Positions 17,626-26,208 of a stretch of 64,000 nt of DNA are shown here, piece after piece. This stretch comes from Rhizobiaceae bacterium. GTDB taxonomy: Bacteria > Pseudomonadota > Alphaproteobacteria > Rhizobiales > Rhizobiaceae. The notes under the pieces were generated by a model, which ran no database searches, had not been told where the DNA came from, and worked only from the letters and a program-made list of their open reading frames with translations. The DNA is taken from positions 1 through 64,000 of the forward strand of contig JACVCH010000011.1 of the NCBI GenBank assembly GCA_016742175.1, in the 5' to 3' direction. Within the stretch, counting starts at the first letter, position 1, and every line of letters begins with the position of its first letter. The translations under genes and the position numbers were made by a program.

Positions 17626-18177
17626 ATGGGTACGACCAGCGAACCAGCCACCCGCCGCCCCATCCTCGCCGGCCGCCAGACCACCGCGCCAAGCACCACG
17701 GTCACCGTCGCGCCGCCGGCCTCACGCCTGTCGCTGCGCGCCCCGGCCGACAGCGTGGCCGCGCTCTCATCCGCGCTCGGCCTCACCCTCCCGACCAAAC
17801 CCAAGGCCTCTGCTTCCGCCAATAGCCGCCACGCGCTCTGGCTCGGCCCGGACGAATGGCTCGTCATCGACGAATCCGCCGCCGACCTCGCCGCGCTCGT
17901 AAGGCCCGTCACGGCCTTCCACGCCGCCGTCGACGTCTCGCACCGCAACGCGGCCTTCGTCGTTTCGGGGAAGGGCGCCGCGACCGCCATCAATGCCGGC
18001 TGCCCGCAGGACCTGTCGCTCGCCGCCTTTCCGGTCGGCGCCGCCTCGCGCACCATCCTGCACAAGATCGAGATCGTGCTCTACCGAACCGGCGAGGCCG
18101 AATTCCGCGTCGAGTGCTGGCGGTCCTTCGCCGACTACGCGTTCTCGTTTCTCAGCGAAGCCGCCAGGGATTCCTGA
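17626..18177 (+). CDS. soxG: Sarcosine oxidase subunit gamma
   Basis: A 183-residue subunit starting MGTTSEPATRRPILAG. The blocks ALWLGPDEWLVID, AAVDVSHRNAAFVVSG and DLSLAAFPVGAASRTILHKI match SoxG, a GcvT-related protein that packs against the alpha subunit. The open frame continues upstream into the repeat, so the ATG at 17626 was chosen from homology. It is the last gene of soxBDAG. The stop codon directly abuts the stop of the convergent GGDEF-EAL gene, with no room for a terminator between them. Confidence 0.92.
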   Translation: MGTTSEPATRRPILAGRQTTAPSTTVTVAPPASRLSLRAPADSVAALSSALGLTLPTKPKASASANSRHALWLGPDEWLVIDESAADLAALVRPVTAFHAAVDVSHRNAAFVVSGKGAATAINAGCPQDLSLAAFPVGAASRTILHKIEIVLYRTGEAEFRVECWRSFADYAFSFLSEAARDS

Positions 18178-20868
18178 TCAGGAGGCCCGGCGCAGGTGGC
18201 TGCCCTGCGCGAAGGCGACGAGGTGGCTTGCCGGCATCGGCTTGGCGAGCGCAAAGCCTTGCAGCGCGTCGCAGCCCAGGTTCCTCAGCACATGGGCATG
18301 TTCCATGGTCTCCACGCCCTCGGCCAGCACCTGGATGCCGAGCGAATGCCCCATCTCGATGATCGAGCCCAGGAGTTGGCGCTGCGCCATCGATTCGGCG
18401 ACGGGCTGGACGAGCTGGCGGTCGATCTTCAGCCGCTGCGGCTTCAGCTTCAACAGCGAGACGATCGACGCATAGCCGGTGCCGAAATCGTCGATCTCGA
18501 CATCGATGCCGATCGATTTCAGCTCCTCGACATGATCCATCAGCCGGTCGTCATGCTCGTCGAGGAAGATCGATTCGACCAGCTCGAACGCGATGCGGCG
18601 CGGCTCGATGTCCATCCTGCGCAGGCCCGCGATCAGCGTCTCGTCATGCAGGCGGCGGGCCGAGACGTTGACCGAGGCCTGCGGCACGCGCAGGCCCTGC
18701 AGTTCCCATAGGCCGAGCTGGGCCACGGTCACTTCCAGCATGCGCCGGTCGATCTCGTGGACGACGTCGAGCTCTTCGGCGACCTTCATGAAGTAGGACG
18801 GACCGAGCAGGCCCTTTTCCGGGTGTTCCCAGCGCGCCAGCGCCTCCACGCCGATGATCTCGAAGGTCTGCGCGTCGAATTGCGGCTGGTAGTGCGGCAC
18901 GAATTCGCCGCGGTCGAGCGCCTGGCGGATGTCGTCGGCGATCTGCTTGGTGGTGAGGATCTCGGCCTGCAATTCCTCCGAGAAGAACTGGAAGCAGTTG
19001 CGGCCGTTGCGCTTGGCCCGGTAGAGCGCGATGTCGGCATTGACCAGGAGCCGCGTCGGGTCGGACAGCGAATCTGCATCCGTCGCGATGCCGACCGAGC
19101 CGCCAATGCGGCACTCGTGCTCTTCAAAGAGCGTCGATTCCTGAAGCTTGACGATGATCGTGGCGGCCAGGTCGGCGAGGGTCTCGGCCGACAGCACCCC
19201 GGCATTGCGCGCACGGCGCACGACGACGAACTCGTCCCCGCCGACGCGCGCCACGAAGTCGGTCGGCCAGACGGACTGGCGCAGCACGTTCGCGGCATGC
19301 ACCAGCATCGCGTCGCCGGCCGCATGGCCCAGCGTGTCGTTGATCTCCTTGAAGCGGTCGAGGTCGATCTGCAGGATCGCCGCCACCTCGCGCCCCTCGC
19401 CGAAGGCCTTCGCGTGCTCGGCGAGCGTCTCGTCGAGATAGCGGCGGTTGGGCAGGCCGGTGAGCGAATCGTGCAGCGCGTTGAACTCGATGCGCTCGCG
19501 GATCGTTTCGAGTTCGGCGTTGCGCGCCTCGGAGAGCAGGATTGCCATGTTCAGCGCCTCGGCGCGCTCGACGTCCTCGGTCACGTCCCAGTTGACGCCG
19601 ACGATGCGCGGCGGCGCCGTCTCGTCCTGGAACACCGAGCCGATGGCGCGGATGTGGCGGATCGAGCCGTTGTCGAGCACGAGGCGATAGTCGGAATGGT
19701 AGCGGCCGGTCTCGTGCATGGCGGCCGAATAGTCGGCCTCCGCGCGCACCTTGTCGTCGGGATGAAGCCGCCGCGCCCAGAACGGGTAGTTGCGGATGCC
19801 GTCATCCTGCGCATAGCCGTAGAGCTCGTTCATGCGGTCGTCCCAGAACAATTGCCCGTTCTGGATGTCCATCTCCCAGATGCCGATCCGCGAGGCCTGG
19901 ACGGCGAGGCGCAGCCGGCGCGACAGGCGTTCGAGCTCCAGCTTGCGCTCGCGCATGTCGGCGATGTTGCGCTGGCGCTCGTCCATCAGGCGGCCCATGA
20001 TGAAGGTCGGCCCGAGCACCAGCAGCGCGGCGGCCATCAGCCAGGCATAGAGCTGGCCGCGGCCGGGGATCGGCTGATCCCAGCCGCCCTTCGGCCGGGC
20101 GGCGATCTGCCAGGTGCCCGATGGCAGCAGCACGTCGACCGTCACGGGATTGTCCGCCAGGATCGCCTCGGAGCCGAAGAAGCGCTCGCCGCGCTCGCCG
20201 GCCGAATTGCGGCCGACGATCGCGATCTCGATCGACAGGTCGTCGTCGAGGAGGCCGCTCTGGCGGTAGAGCTGCTCGACATCGACGATGGCCGAGACGA
20301 TGCCCCAGAATTCGCGCACGCCCATCGCATTGCGCGAGAACACCGGGAAGCGGCCGATGAAGCCCTGTCCGCCCTGGACGAGGTCGACGGGACCGGCCAG
20401 CACAAGGCCGCCGGAATTGCGCGCCTGGAAGACCGCGCCGCGCTGCTGCTCGCTCGTCCGGTAATCGAGGCCGATGGCGCGTTCGTTGCCCTTGAGCGGA
20501 TGGATCAGCTTGACCACGAGGTCCGGCGCCGCCGCGATGTGGCGGATCTGCAGTTCCTGCGTCAGGAGGCTGCCGACGAGTTCGGAGAACTCCTCCTGCC
20601 CGATGTCCGGGTTGGTTTCGATTGAAGCGACGAGGCCGCGCACGAGCTGGATGTTGGCGTTGACCGATCCTTCCAGCTTGGCGCGCACGAGGCTCGCCTT
20701 GGACAACACGTCCGAGCGCAGCTTCTGGTCGAAGACGTTCTGGTTCTGGTGAAGGGCGAAGAGCGCGGCTGCGACCACGACGATGGTGGCGAGGAGCAGA
20801 TGCAAATGGCTGGCGCGCACGCGCCGCAGCCCCTTGCGATTGCCCCTGTCGTCGTAAACCCCGCCCAT
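18178..20868 (-). CDS. CHASE-PAS-GGDEF-EAL cyclic-di-GMP signalling protein
   Basis: An 896-residue inner-membrane protein. A helix at about 22-40 and another at about 273-292 enclose a periplasmic CHASE-type sensor; a PAS/PAC segment follows at about 320-430. The GGDEF motif is intact (about 543-547), so diguanylate cyclase activity is possible, but no RxxD inhibitory site precedes it. The EAL domain keeps EALARW (about 675), DDFGTGYAS and EGVET, so phosphodiesterase activity is also possible. The frame begins at a TTG at 20892; the ATG at 20868 is preferred. It probably tunes motility or biofilm in response to an external ligand. A CtrA-like motif lies upstream. Confidence 0.92.
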   Translation of the reverse strand: MGGVYDDRGNRKGLRRVRASHLHLLLATIVVVAAALFALHQNQNVFDQKLRSDVLSKASLVRAKLEGSVNANIQLVRGLVASIETNPDIGQEEFSELVGSLLTQELQIRHIAAAPDLVVKLIHPLKGNERAIGLDYRTSEQQRGAVFQARNSGGLVLAGPVDLVQGGQGFIGRFPVFSRNAMGVREFWGIVSAIVDVEQLYRQSGLLDDDLSIEIAIVGRNSAGERGERFFGSEAILADNPVTVDVLLPSGTWQIAARPKGGWDQPIPGRGQLYAWLMAAALLVLGPTFIMGRLMDERQRNIADMRERKLELERLSRRLRLAVQASRIGIWEMDIQNGQLFWDDRMNELYGYAQDDGIRNYPFWARRLHPDDKVRAEADYSAAMHETGRYHSDYRLVLDNGSIRHIRAIGSVFQDETAPPRIVGVNWDVTEDVERAEALNMAILLSEARNAELETIRERIEFNALHDSLTGLPNRRYLDETLAEHAKAFGEGREVAAILQIDLDRFKEINDTLGHAAGDAMLVHAANVLRQSVWPTDFVARVGGDEFVVVRRARNAGVLSAETLADLAATIIVKLQESTLFEEHECRIGGSVGIATDADSLSDPTRLLVNADIALYRAKRNGRNCFQFFSEELQAEILTTKQIADDIRQALDRGEFVPHYQPQFDAQTFEIIGVEALARWEHPEKGLLGPSYFMKVAEELDVVHEIDRRMLEVTVAQLGLWELQGLRVPQASVNVSARRLHDETLIAGLRRMDIEPRRIAFELVESIFLDEHDDRLMDHVEELKSIGIDVEIDDFGTGYASIVSLLKLKPQRLKIDRQLVQPVAESMAQRQLLGSIIEMGHSLGIQVLAEGVETMEHAHVLRNLGCDALQGFALAKPMPASHLVAFAQGSHLRRAS

Positions 20869-20933
20869 TCGCCTGCCCCGACGCTGCCCCAAGCACGATT
20901 GGGCCAGAATGGAAGGCGAGACCTTAAATTAGA

Positions 20934-20948
20934 ATTGAGGCGGTTCAG
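20934..20948 (-). promoter_or_regulatory. Candidate CtrA site TTAA-N7-TTGA
   Basis: TTAA and TTGA are separated by seven bases, one mismatch from the CtrA consensus, 66-80 bp upstream of the chosen GGDEF-EAL start codon. The region is AT-rich against its surroundings. Motif match only. Confidence 0.35.
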
Positions 20949-21005
20949 GATGCGCGCTGCGGGACGGCATAAACCGCCGCGCGGCGGGTCCTTTGCCAAA
21001 CAGGG

Positions 21006-21782
21006 TTAAACGGCCGTTATGCCGCCGTCGGCCGCCAGAGTCTGGCCGGTCATGAAGGAATTGGCCGGGCATCCGGCGAAGAGCATGACCTCGATCACCT
21101 CGTCGACCTCGGCCAGCCGGCGCATCGGCACGCCGCGCACCAGTTCCTTCTCGCCCGATGCGGCGTTCTCGCCCAGCGCGCCGAGCGCGTCCGTCGCCAT
21201 CGGCGTGCGGGCATAGGAGGGGCAGACGGCATTGATGCGGATGCCCTTCGAGGCATACTCGGCCGCCGCCGAGCGGGTCAGGCCGACGACGCCGTGCTTG
21301 GCCGCCGAATAGACGCTGAGCCGCGGCGCGCCGGCGATGCCGGCCACCGATGCGACATTGACGATCGCGCCCTTCGTGCCGTCGCGGCGATACTGCCGTT
21401 CGAGCACGGGCAACTGGTGCTTCATGGCGTAGAAGACGCCCATCAGGTCGATGTCGACGACCCGTCGCGCCTCCTCCGAATCCATCAGCGGCAGCTTCGA
21501 GAAGGCATGCGCGATGCCGGCATTGTTGAAGGCGACGTCGAGACGGCCGAAGCGCTTGAGCGCGAGGTCGACGAGGTCGCGCGAATGCTCTTCCTTCGAC
21601 ACGTCGCCGGCGAGCGCCGCAGCACGTTCGCCCAATGGCCCGGCGACGGCGTTCAGTTCCGCCTCGCGGATGTCTGACAGGACGAGGTTGGCGCCTTCCT
21701 CGGCCAGTCTCTCGGCAAGGCGTTTGCCGAAGCCGCCGCCCGCGCCCGTGACGATCGCCGTCAGCCCCTCATAACGCTTCAT
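21006..21782 (-). CDS. SDR family oxidoreductase
   Basis: A 258-residue short-chain dehydrogenase with all classical motifs: TGAGGGFG for cofactor binding (about 12-19), NNAG (about 88), the catalytic Ser of NVASVAG and YSAAK (about 151). It should oxidise or reduce a hydroxyl/keto group with NAD(P)(H). The start MKRYEGLTAIVTG was chosen because the longer frame upstream has no homology. It is the last gene of a four-gene minus-strand operon with a phosphotransferase, a MaoC hydratase and another SDR, pointing to acyl-CoA or hydroxyacid catabolism. Confidence 0.88.
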   Translation of the reverse strand: MKRYEGLTAIVTGAGGGFGKRLAERLAEEGANLVLSDIREAELNAVAGPLGERAAALAGDVSKEEHSRDLVDLALKRFGRLDVAFNNAGIAHAFSKLPLMDSEEARRVVDIDLMGVFYAMKHQLPVLERQYRRDGTKGAIVNVASVAGIAGAPRLSVYSAAKHGVVGLTRSAAAEYASKGIRINAVCPSYARTPMATDALGALGENAASGEKELVRGVPMRRLAEVDEVIEVMLFAGCPANSFMTGQTLAADGGITAV

Positions 21783-21805
21783 GTCAGTCCCCCGATGGCG
21801 CCGGC

Positions 21806-22840
21806 TCACTTGCCGGTCTTGATGGTTTCGACGGCGAGCCCGGCCAGCAGCGTCACCGCCTTGCCGTAGGTCTTCGCCTTTTCCGGATTGGACGCGTTGC
21901 CGTCGAGCGCGCGCTTGTAGACGCCCTGGCAGATCGCCGCCAGCCGGAAGAAGGAGAAGGCGAGGTAGTAGGTCCAGTTGTCGATGCCCGCTATGCCGCG
22001 CCGCTCGCAATAGGCTTCCACATATTCGGCTTCGGTCGGCAGTCCGAGCGCCTTGCGGTCGACCCCGCCCAGCCCCTTGAAGGCCGAGGAATGGGGCAGC
22101 CGCCACTGCATGCACTGGTAGGAGAGGTCGGCATAGGGATGGCCGAGCGTCGACAATTCCCAGTCGAGCACCGCGACCACCTTCGGCGCGTCGGGCGCGA
22201 AGATCATGTTGTCGAGCCGGTAGTCGCCATGGACGAGCGAGACGAGCCCGTCATCGGGCACCGCGTTCGCCTCCAGCCAGGCGAGCAGCGTCTCCATGTC
22301 CTCGATGCGGCCCGTCTCGGACGCCCGGTACTGGCTCGACCAGCGCGCGAACTGGCGGTCGAAATAGCTGCCCGGCCGGCCGAAATCGGCGAGCCCGGCG
22401 GTCTCGACATCGACCGAATGGAGCGCGGCCAGCACCCGGTTCATGTCGTCGTAGATCGCCTTGCGCTCGGCATTGTCCCGGGCGTCCGGCAGAGCCGGGT
22501 CCCAGAAGATGCGCCCGTCGACGAAGTCCATGACGTAGAACATGCGCCCGATCGGCGAATCCTCTGGCGCGAGGTGCACCATGTTCGGCACCGGCACGCC
22601 GGTCGCCGCCAGCGCCTTCATGACGCGGAACTCGCGGTCGACCTGGTGGGCGGACTTCAACAGTTCGCCCGGCGGCTTGGCGCGCAGCACGTAGCGCCCG
22701 CTCGCCGCCGTCAGGAGATAGGTCGGGTTCGACTGGCCGGCATTGAACTTCTTGATGTCGGAAAGGCCGGAGAAGCCGGCGATCTCCGCCTCCAGATAAG
22801 GCGCGAGCACATCGACGTCGAGGGCATTGGGATCGCTCAT
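21806..22840 (-). CDS. Phosphotransferase family protein (LvaA/ACAD10-like kinase)
   Basis: A 344-residue kinase-fold protein of the aminoglycoside/choline kinase superfamily. The catalytic loop LVHGDYRLDNMIF (about 213-225) and the metal-binding VLDWELSTLGHPYADLSY are intact, and the N-terminal FNAGQSNPTYLL loop matches the subgroup fused or adjacent to acyl-CoA dehydrogenases (ACAD10/11, LvaA). In that family the enzyme phosphorylates the gamma-hydroxyl of 4-hydroxyacyl-CoAs so that phosphate can be eliminated. It overlaps the MaoC gene by four bases. An acyl-CoA dehydrogenase lies across the divergent promoter. Confidence 0.85.
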   Translation of the reverse strand: MSDPNALDVDVLAPYLEAEIAGFSGLSDIKKFNAGQSNPTYLLTAASGRYVLRAKPPGELLKSAHQVDREFRVMKALAATGVPVPNMVHLAPEDSPIGRMFYVMDFVDGRIFWDPALPDARDNAERKAIYDDMNRVLAALHSVDVETAGLADFGRPGSYFDRQFARWSSQYRASETGRIEDMETLLAWLEANAVPDDGLVSLVHGDYRLDNMIFAPDAPKVVAVLDWELSTLGHPYADLSYQCMQWRLPHSSAFKGLGGVDRKALGLPTEAEYVEAYCERRGIAGIDNWTYYLAFSFFRLAAICQGVYKRALDGNASNPEKAKTYGKAVTLLAGLAVETIKTGK

Positions 22841-23328
22841 GCCTGGACTTCCTCGCGCTGCAGCACGGCGAGCGTCAGCCAGCGCGCCGTCAGCGCCGGC
22901 TTCTTTGCGCCCTCGATCTCCACCGTCACGTCGGTCGCGACCTGTATCCAGCCGGACGGGCGCACGTTCACGTCGGCGAGCACGAACCGACCGCGCACCC
23001 GCGCGCCGGTCTTCACGGGCGTGACGAACCGCACCCTCTCGAAGCCGTAGTTGACGCCCATTTCGGCATTCGCCAGCGGCGGGATCGATTCATAGGAAAA
23101 CACCGACAGCAGCGACAGCGACAGGAAGCCGTGCGCGATGGTTCCGCCGAAGGGCGTCGCCGCCGCGCGCTCGGGGTCGACATGGATGAACTGGTGATCG
23201 TCGATCGCGTCGGCGAACATGTCGATCATGCCCTGCGTGACCGTGCGCCAGGGCGAGACGCCGATCTCGTTGCCGACATTTGCCACGAGCTGGTCGATCG
23301 AGACCGGCTCCAGACGGGGACCTTCCAT
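22837..23328 (-). CDS. MaoC-like enoyl-CoA hydratase/dehydratase
   Basis: A 163-residue hot-dog-fold protein. The segment MFADAIDDHQFIHVDPERAA carries the Asp/His pair of MaoC-type (R)-specific hydratases, and TIAHGFLSLSLL follows as usual. It would add water to, or remove it from, an enoyl-CoA or a bulky acyl thioester. The ATG at 23328 (MEGPRLEPVSIDQLV) gives the family length; the open frame extends 105 bases further without homology. It lies 11 bp after the preceding SDR gene. Confidence 0.87.
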   Translation of the reverse strand: MEGPRLEPVSIDQLVANVGNEIGVSPWRTVTQGMIDMFADAIDDHQFIHVDPERAAATPFGGTIAHGFLSLSLLSVFSYESIPPLANAEMGVNYGFERVRFVTPVKTGARVRGRFVLADVNVRPSGWIQVATDVTVEIEGAKKPALTARWLTLAVLQREEVQA

Positions 23329-23339
23329 GGGCGGGAATC

Positions 23340-24155
23340 CTAATCCTTGAACAGCGACATGCCGTGCTGCACGGACTGTCCGCCGTCGATCGGCAGAATC
23401 GCGCCCGTCACGTAGCTTCCGGCTTTCGAGCACAGATACAGCGTCGCACCGGCAATGTCATGCGGGGCGCCGATGCGGCCGAGCGGAACGCGCGAGCCGA
23501 CATGGTCGGCCTTCTCCTCGGTGCCGGTGGCGAAGGCCGTCATGCGGCTCTGGAAGGGGCCGGGCGCGAATGCGTTGACGGTGATGCGCCGCCCCGCGAA
23601 CTCGATCGCCAGGGTGCGCGTCAGATGATGCACCGCCGCCTTCGAGGCGGTGTAGGAATAGGCGCCGTCGGCGATCGGCTGCGTGCCCATGACGGAGCCG
23701 AGATTAACGATCCGCGCGGGGTCCTCGTCGCTCGCCGCGCGTTCGAGTTCGGGCAGAAGCTCGCGGGTCAGGTGGAAGAGGCCGGTCACGTTGACGTTCA
23801 GAACCTTCGCCCAGGCCGAATAGGGAAATTCGTTCAGTTCCGCGCCCCAGCTCACGCCGGCATTGTTGAAGAGGATGTGCAGCGTGTCGGTGCGCTGCCG
23901 CACCTCGCCGACGAGCGCGGCGATGCCGTCTTCGCTCGACACGTCGCCGCCGAAGCCTTCGGCCGAGCCCGGCGTGCCCATCGCGTTCAGCTCCTCGGCG
24001 GTGCGGGCGCAGTCGTGGCCCTTGCGCGAGGCGATCAGCACGCGGGCGCCGCCCTGCATCAGCGCGGTCGCCGCCATGCGGCCGATGCCGGTCGCTGCGC
24101 CGGTGACCAGCGCGGTCTTGCCGCGCACGGAAAACAGGTCCTCGATAAAGCTCAT
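23340..24155 (-). CDS. SDR family oxidoreductase
   Basis: A 271-residue short-chain dehydrogenase with TGAATGIG (about 18-25), NNAG (about 97), SVMG for the catalytic serine region and YTASK (about 168). It is only distantly like the other SDR of this operon, so the two probably act at different steps. The start MSFIEDLFSVRGKTALVTG places the gene as first of its operon, facing the tetR gene across 159 bp that hold a palindromic operator. Confidence 0.88.
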   Translation of the reverse strand: MSFIEDLFSVRGKTALVTGAATGIGRMAATALMQGGARVLIASRKGHDCARTAEELNAMGTPGSAEGFGGDVSSEDGIAALVGEVRQRTDTLHILFNNAGVSWGAELNEFPYSAWAKVLNVNVTGLFHLTRELLPELERAASDEDPARIVNLGSVMGTQPIADGAYSYTASKAAVHHLTRTLAIEFAGRRITVNAFAPGPFQSRMTAFATGTEEKADHVGSRVPLGRIGAPHDIAGATLYLCSKAGSYVTGAILPIDGGQSVQHGMSLFKD

Positions 24156-24198
24156 TTTCCCTCCCAAGGAACTTTCGCAACGCCGTTTCGAAGTCGCG

Positions 24199-24223
24199 TT
24201 GACAACATACCCGGTAGTATGTT
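24199..24223 (+). promoter_or_regulatory. TetR-type operator overlapping a promoter
   Basis: AACATAC and GTATGTT form a perfect inverted repeat with a six-base spacer (24204-24223). A consensus TTGACA -35 box at 24199-24204 overlaps its first base, so a bound repressor would block promoter access. It lies between the divergent SDR and tetR genes, the expected place for autoregulation and joint control of both operons. The -10 element is not clear. Operator assignment is inference. Confidence 0.7.
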
Positions 24224-24314
24224 CATCATTCGAACATCCGTAAAGGGGCTTCGCGAAAACCGGCAAAAGACCGGTGGAGAGCCTTCTCACAACGGCGGGA
24301 GGAATTCGGTTCGC

Positions 24315-24959
24315 ATGGCTCTCGGCATACGGGAACGCACGCTCGACAGTTCGCGTGCCGCCATTCTGGAGGCGGCCGCACGCTGCTTCCACGAGCGCGG
24401 CTACGCGGCGACGTCGATCGACGACGTGGCCCGCGCGCTGCAGTCGACCAAGGGCCGCATCTACCACCATTTCGAATCCAAGGCCGACCTCTTCGCCGAG
24501 GTGTTCCGCGTCGGCATGGACATGAACTATGCCGCGCTGGAGCCGCTGCGCAGCCTCAAGGGCGAGGCGCACCAGCTCTGGCGGCGCTTCGCCTGGGTCC
24601 ATGTCGACCAGATGATCACCACCCGCGCCTTCCAGCGCGTCGTGTGGATGGGCGTCGAGATGCACCTCGTCGGCGCGCCGACGCCGCACCAGCGTGCGCT
24701 GTTCGAGGAATTGTTCGAGACGCGCTCGCGCTATGGCGACATCTTCCGCAAGCTGATCGCGGAAGGGCGCGAGAGCGGGCATTTCCACTTCCCCAATCTC
24801 AGCGTCGCGAACCAGTTGATGTTCATGACGCTCAATTCGCCGATCTTCTGGTACTCGCCGCGCACCGGAGAGACGCGCGCCGATATCGAGGATCTCATCG
24901 CACAAGTCGTCACCTGCGCCTGGCGCGGGCTGGGCGGCACGGAAGGAACCGGCAAATGA
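24315..24959 (+). CDS. TetR/AcrR family transcriptional regulator
   Basis: A 214-residue repressor. The N-terminal helix-turn-helix domain is clear: AILEAAARCFHERGYAATSI then DDVARALQSTKGRIYHHFES (about 17-56). The C-terminal part is a ligand-binding region of the kind that senses acyl-CoAs or related effectors (compare KstR, FadR-type TetRs), but the ligand cannot be read. The ATG at 24315 follows GGCGGGAGGAATTCG. Its stop overlaps the next gene by ATGA, so it is co-transcribed with the operon it probably represses. Confidence 0.9.
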   Translation: MALGIRERTLDSSRAAILEAAARCFHERGYAATSIDDVARALQSTKGRIYHHFESKADLFAEVFRVGMDMNYAALEPLRSLKGEAHQLWRRFAWVHVDQMITTRAFQRVVWMGVEMHLVGAPTPHQRALFEELFETRSRYGDIFRKLIAEGRESGHFHFPNLSVANQLMFMTLNSPIFWYSPRTGETRADIEDLIAQVVTCAWRGLGGTEGTGK

Positions 24960-26206
24960 GCGTCAATCCCGAGATGAACCTCGCCATGAGCGAGCGGGTC
25001 CGGCCGCTGCACGAAAAGGTCGCGCGCATGGTGCGCGAGGAGATCATCCCGCTCGACGAGGAATTCCTGTCGGAGATCGGCAAGGACGGCGACCGCTGGA
25101 CCTACACGAAGCGCCAGACGGAAATCCTCCAGGGCCTGAAGGCCAAGGCCCGCGAGCGCGGCCTTTGGAATTTCTGGCTCACCCATTCCGACCGCGGCTA
25201 CGGCCTTTCGACGGTCGAATACGCTTATCTCGCCGAGGAGATGGGCAAGGCGCATCTGGGCGCGGAGACCTTCAACTGCTCGGCGCCCGACACCGGCAAC
25301 ATGGAAGTTCTGGAGCGCTACGGCGCGCCCGAGCACAAGGAGCGCTGGCTGAAGCCGCTCCTGAACGGCGAAATCCGCTCCGCCTACCTGATGACCGAGC
25401 CGGACGTCGCCTCGTCCGACGCCACCAACATCGCCATGCGCTGCGAGCGCGACGGCGACGACTACGTCCTCAACGGCGAGAAATGGTGGTCGTCCGGCGC
25501 GGGCGATCCGCGCTGCAAGATCTACATCACCATGGTCGCCTCGCCGTCCGCCGACCGGCCGAAGCACCAGCAGCATTCGATGATCCTCGTGCCCGCCGAT
25601 ACGAAGGGCGTCACCAAATTGCGCGCCATGCAGGTCTATGGCGACGACGATGCGCCGCACGGCCATCTGCACCTGAAGTTCGAGGACGTGCGCGTTCCCG
25701 CGTCGAACCTGATCCTCGGCGAGGGCAGGGGCTTCGAGATCGCGCAGGGCCGTCTCGGGCCCGGCCGCATCCACCATTGCATGCGCGCCATCGGCCAGGC
25801 GGAAATGGCGCTCGAACTGATGTGCAAGCGCTCGCTGCGCCGCGAGGCCTTCGGCAAGAAACTCGCGCAGCTCGGCGCCAATTTCGATATCATCGCGGAG
25901 TGCCGCATGGAGATCGAGATGGCGCGGCTCCTCTGCCTCAAGGCCGCGTGGATGATCGACCAGGGCGACAAGAAGGCGGCCGCGCCGTGGATCAGCCAGA
26001 TCAAGGTCGTTGCCCCGCGCGTCGCGCTCAAGGTCACCGACGAGGCGGTGCAGATGTATGGCGGGCAGGGCATCAGCCAGGACACCCCACTCGCCCGTTC
26101 CTGGACGCACCTGCGGACGCTCCGCCTCGCCGACGGCCCCGACGCCGTCCACCGCCGCCAGGTCGCCCGCGAGGAACTGAAGAAATACACGCAGGAGAAG
26201 GTGTGA
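24956..26206 (+). CDS. Acyl-CoA dehydrogenase family protein (ACAD10/11-like)
   Basis: A 416-residue flavoprotein that should introduce a double bond into, or rearrange, an acyl-CoA thioester. Recognisable blocks are AYLMTEPDVASSDATNIAM, YVLNGEKWWSSGAGDPRCKI and the C-terminal VQMYGGQGISQDTPLARSW with LRLADGPDAVH. The pattern resembles the ACAD10/11 and LvaC subgroup, where the enzyme works with a phosphotransferase on 4-hydroxyacyl-CoAs. A LvaA-like phosphotransferase is encoded in the divergent operon. It overlaps tetR by four bases and is two bases from the next gene. Confidence 0.9.
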   Translation: MSVNPEMNLAMSERVRPLHEKVARMVREEIIPLDEEFLSEIGKDGDRWTYTKRQTEILQGLKAKARERGLWNFWLTHSDRGYGLSTVEYAYLAEEMGKAHLGAETFNCSAPDTGNMEVLERYGAPEHKERWLKPLLNGEIRSAYLMTEPDVASSDATNIAMRCERDGDDYVLNGEKWWSSGAGDPRCKIYITMVASPSADRPKHQQHSMILVPADTKGVTKLRAMQVYGDDDAPHGHLHLKFEDVRVPASNLILGEGRGFEIAQGRLGPGRIHHCMRAIGQAEMALELMCKRSLRREAFGKKLAQLGANFDIIAECRMEIEMARLLCLKAAWMIDQGDKKAAAPWISQIKVVAPRVALKVTDEAVQMYGGQGISQDTPLARSWTHLRTLRLADGPDAVHRRQVAREELKKYTQEKV

Positions 26207-26208
26207 GC

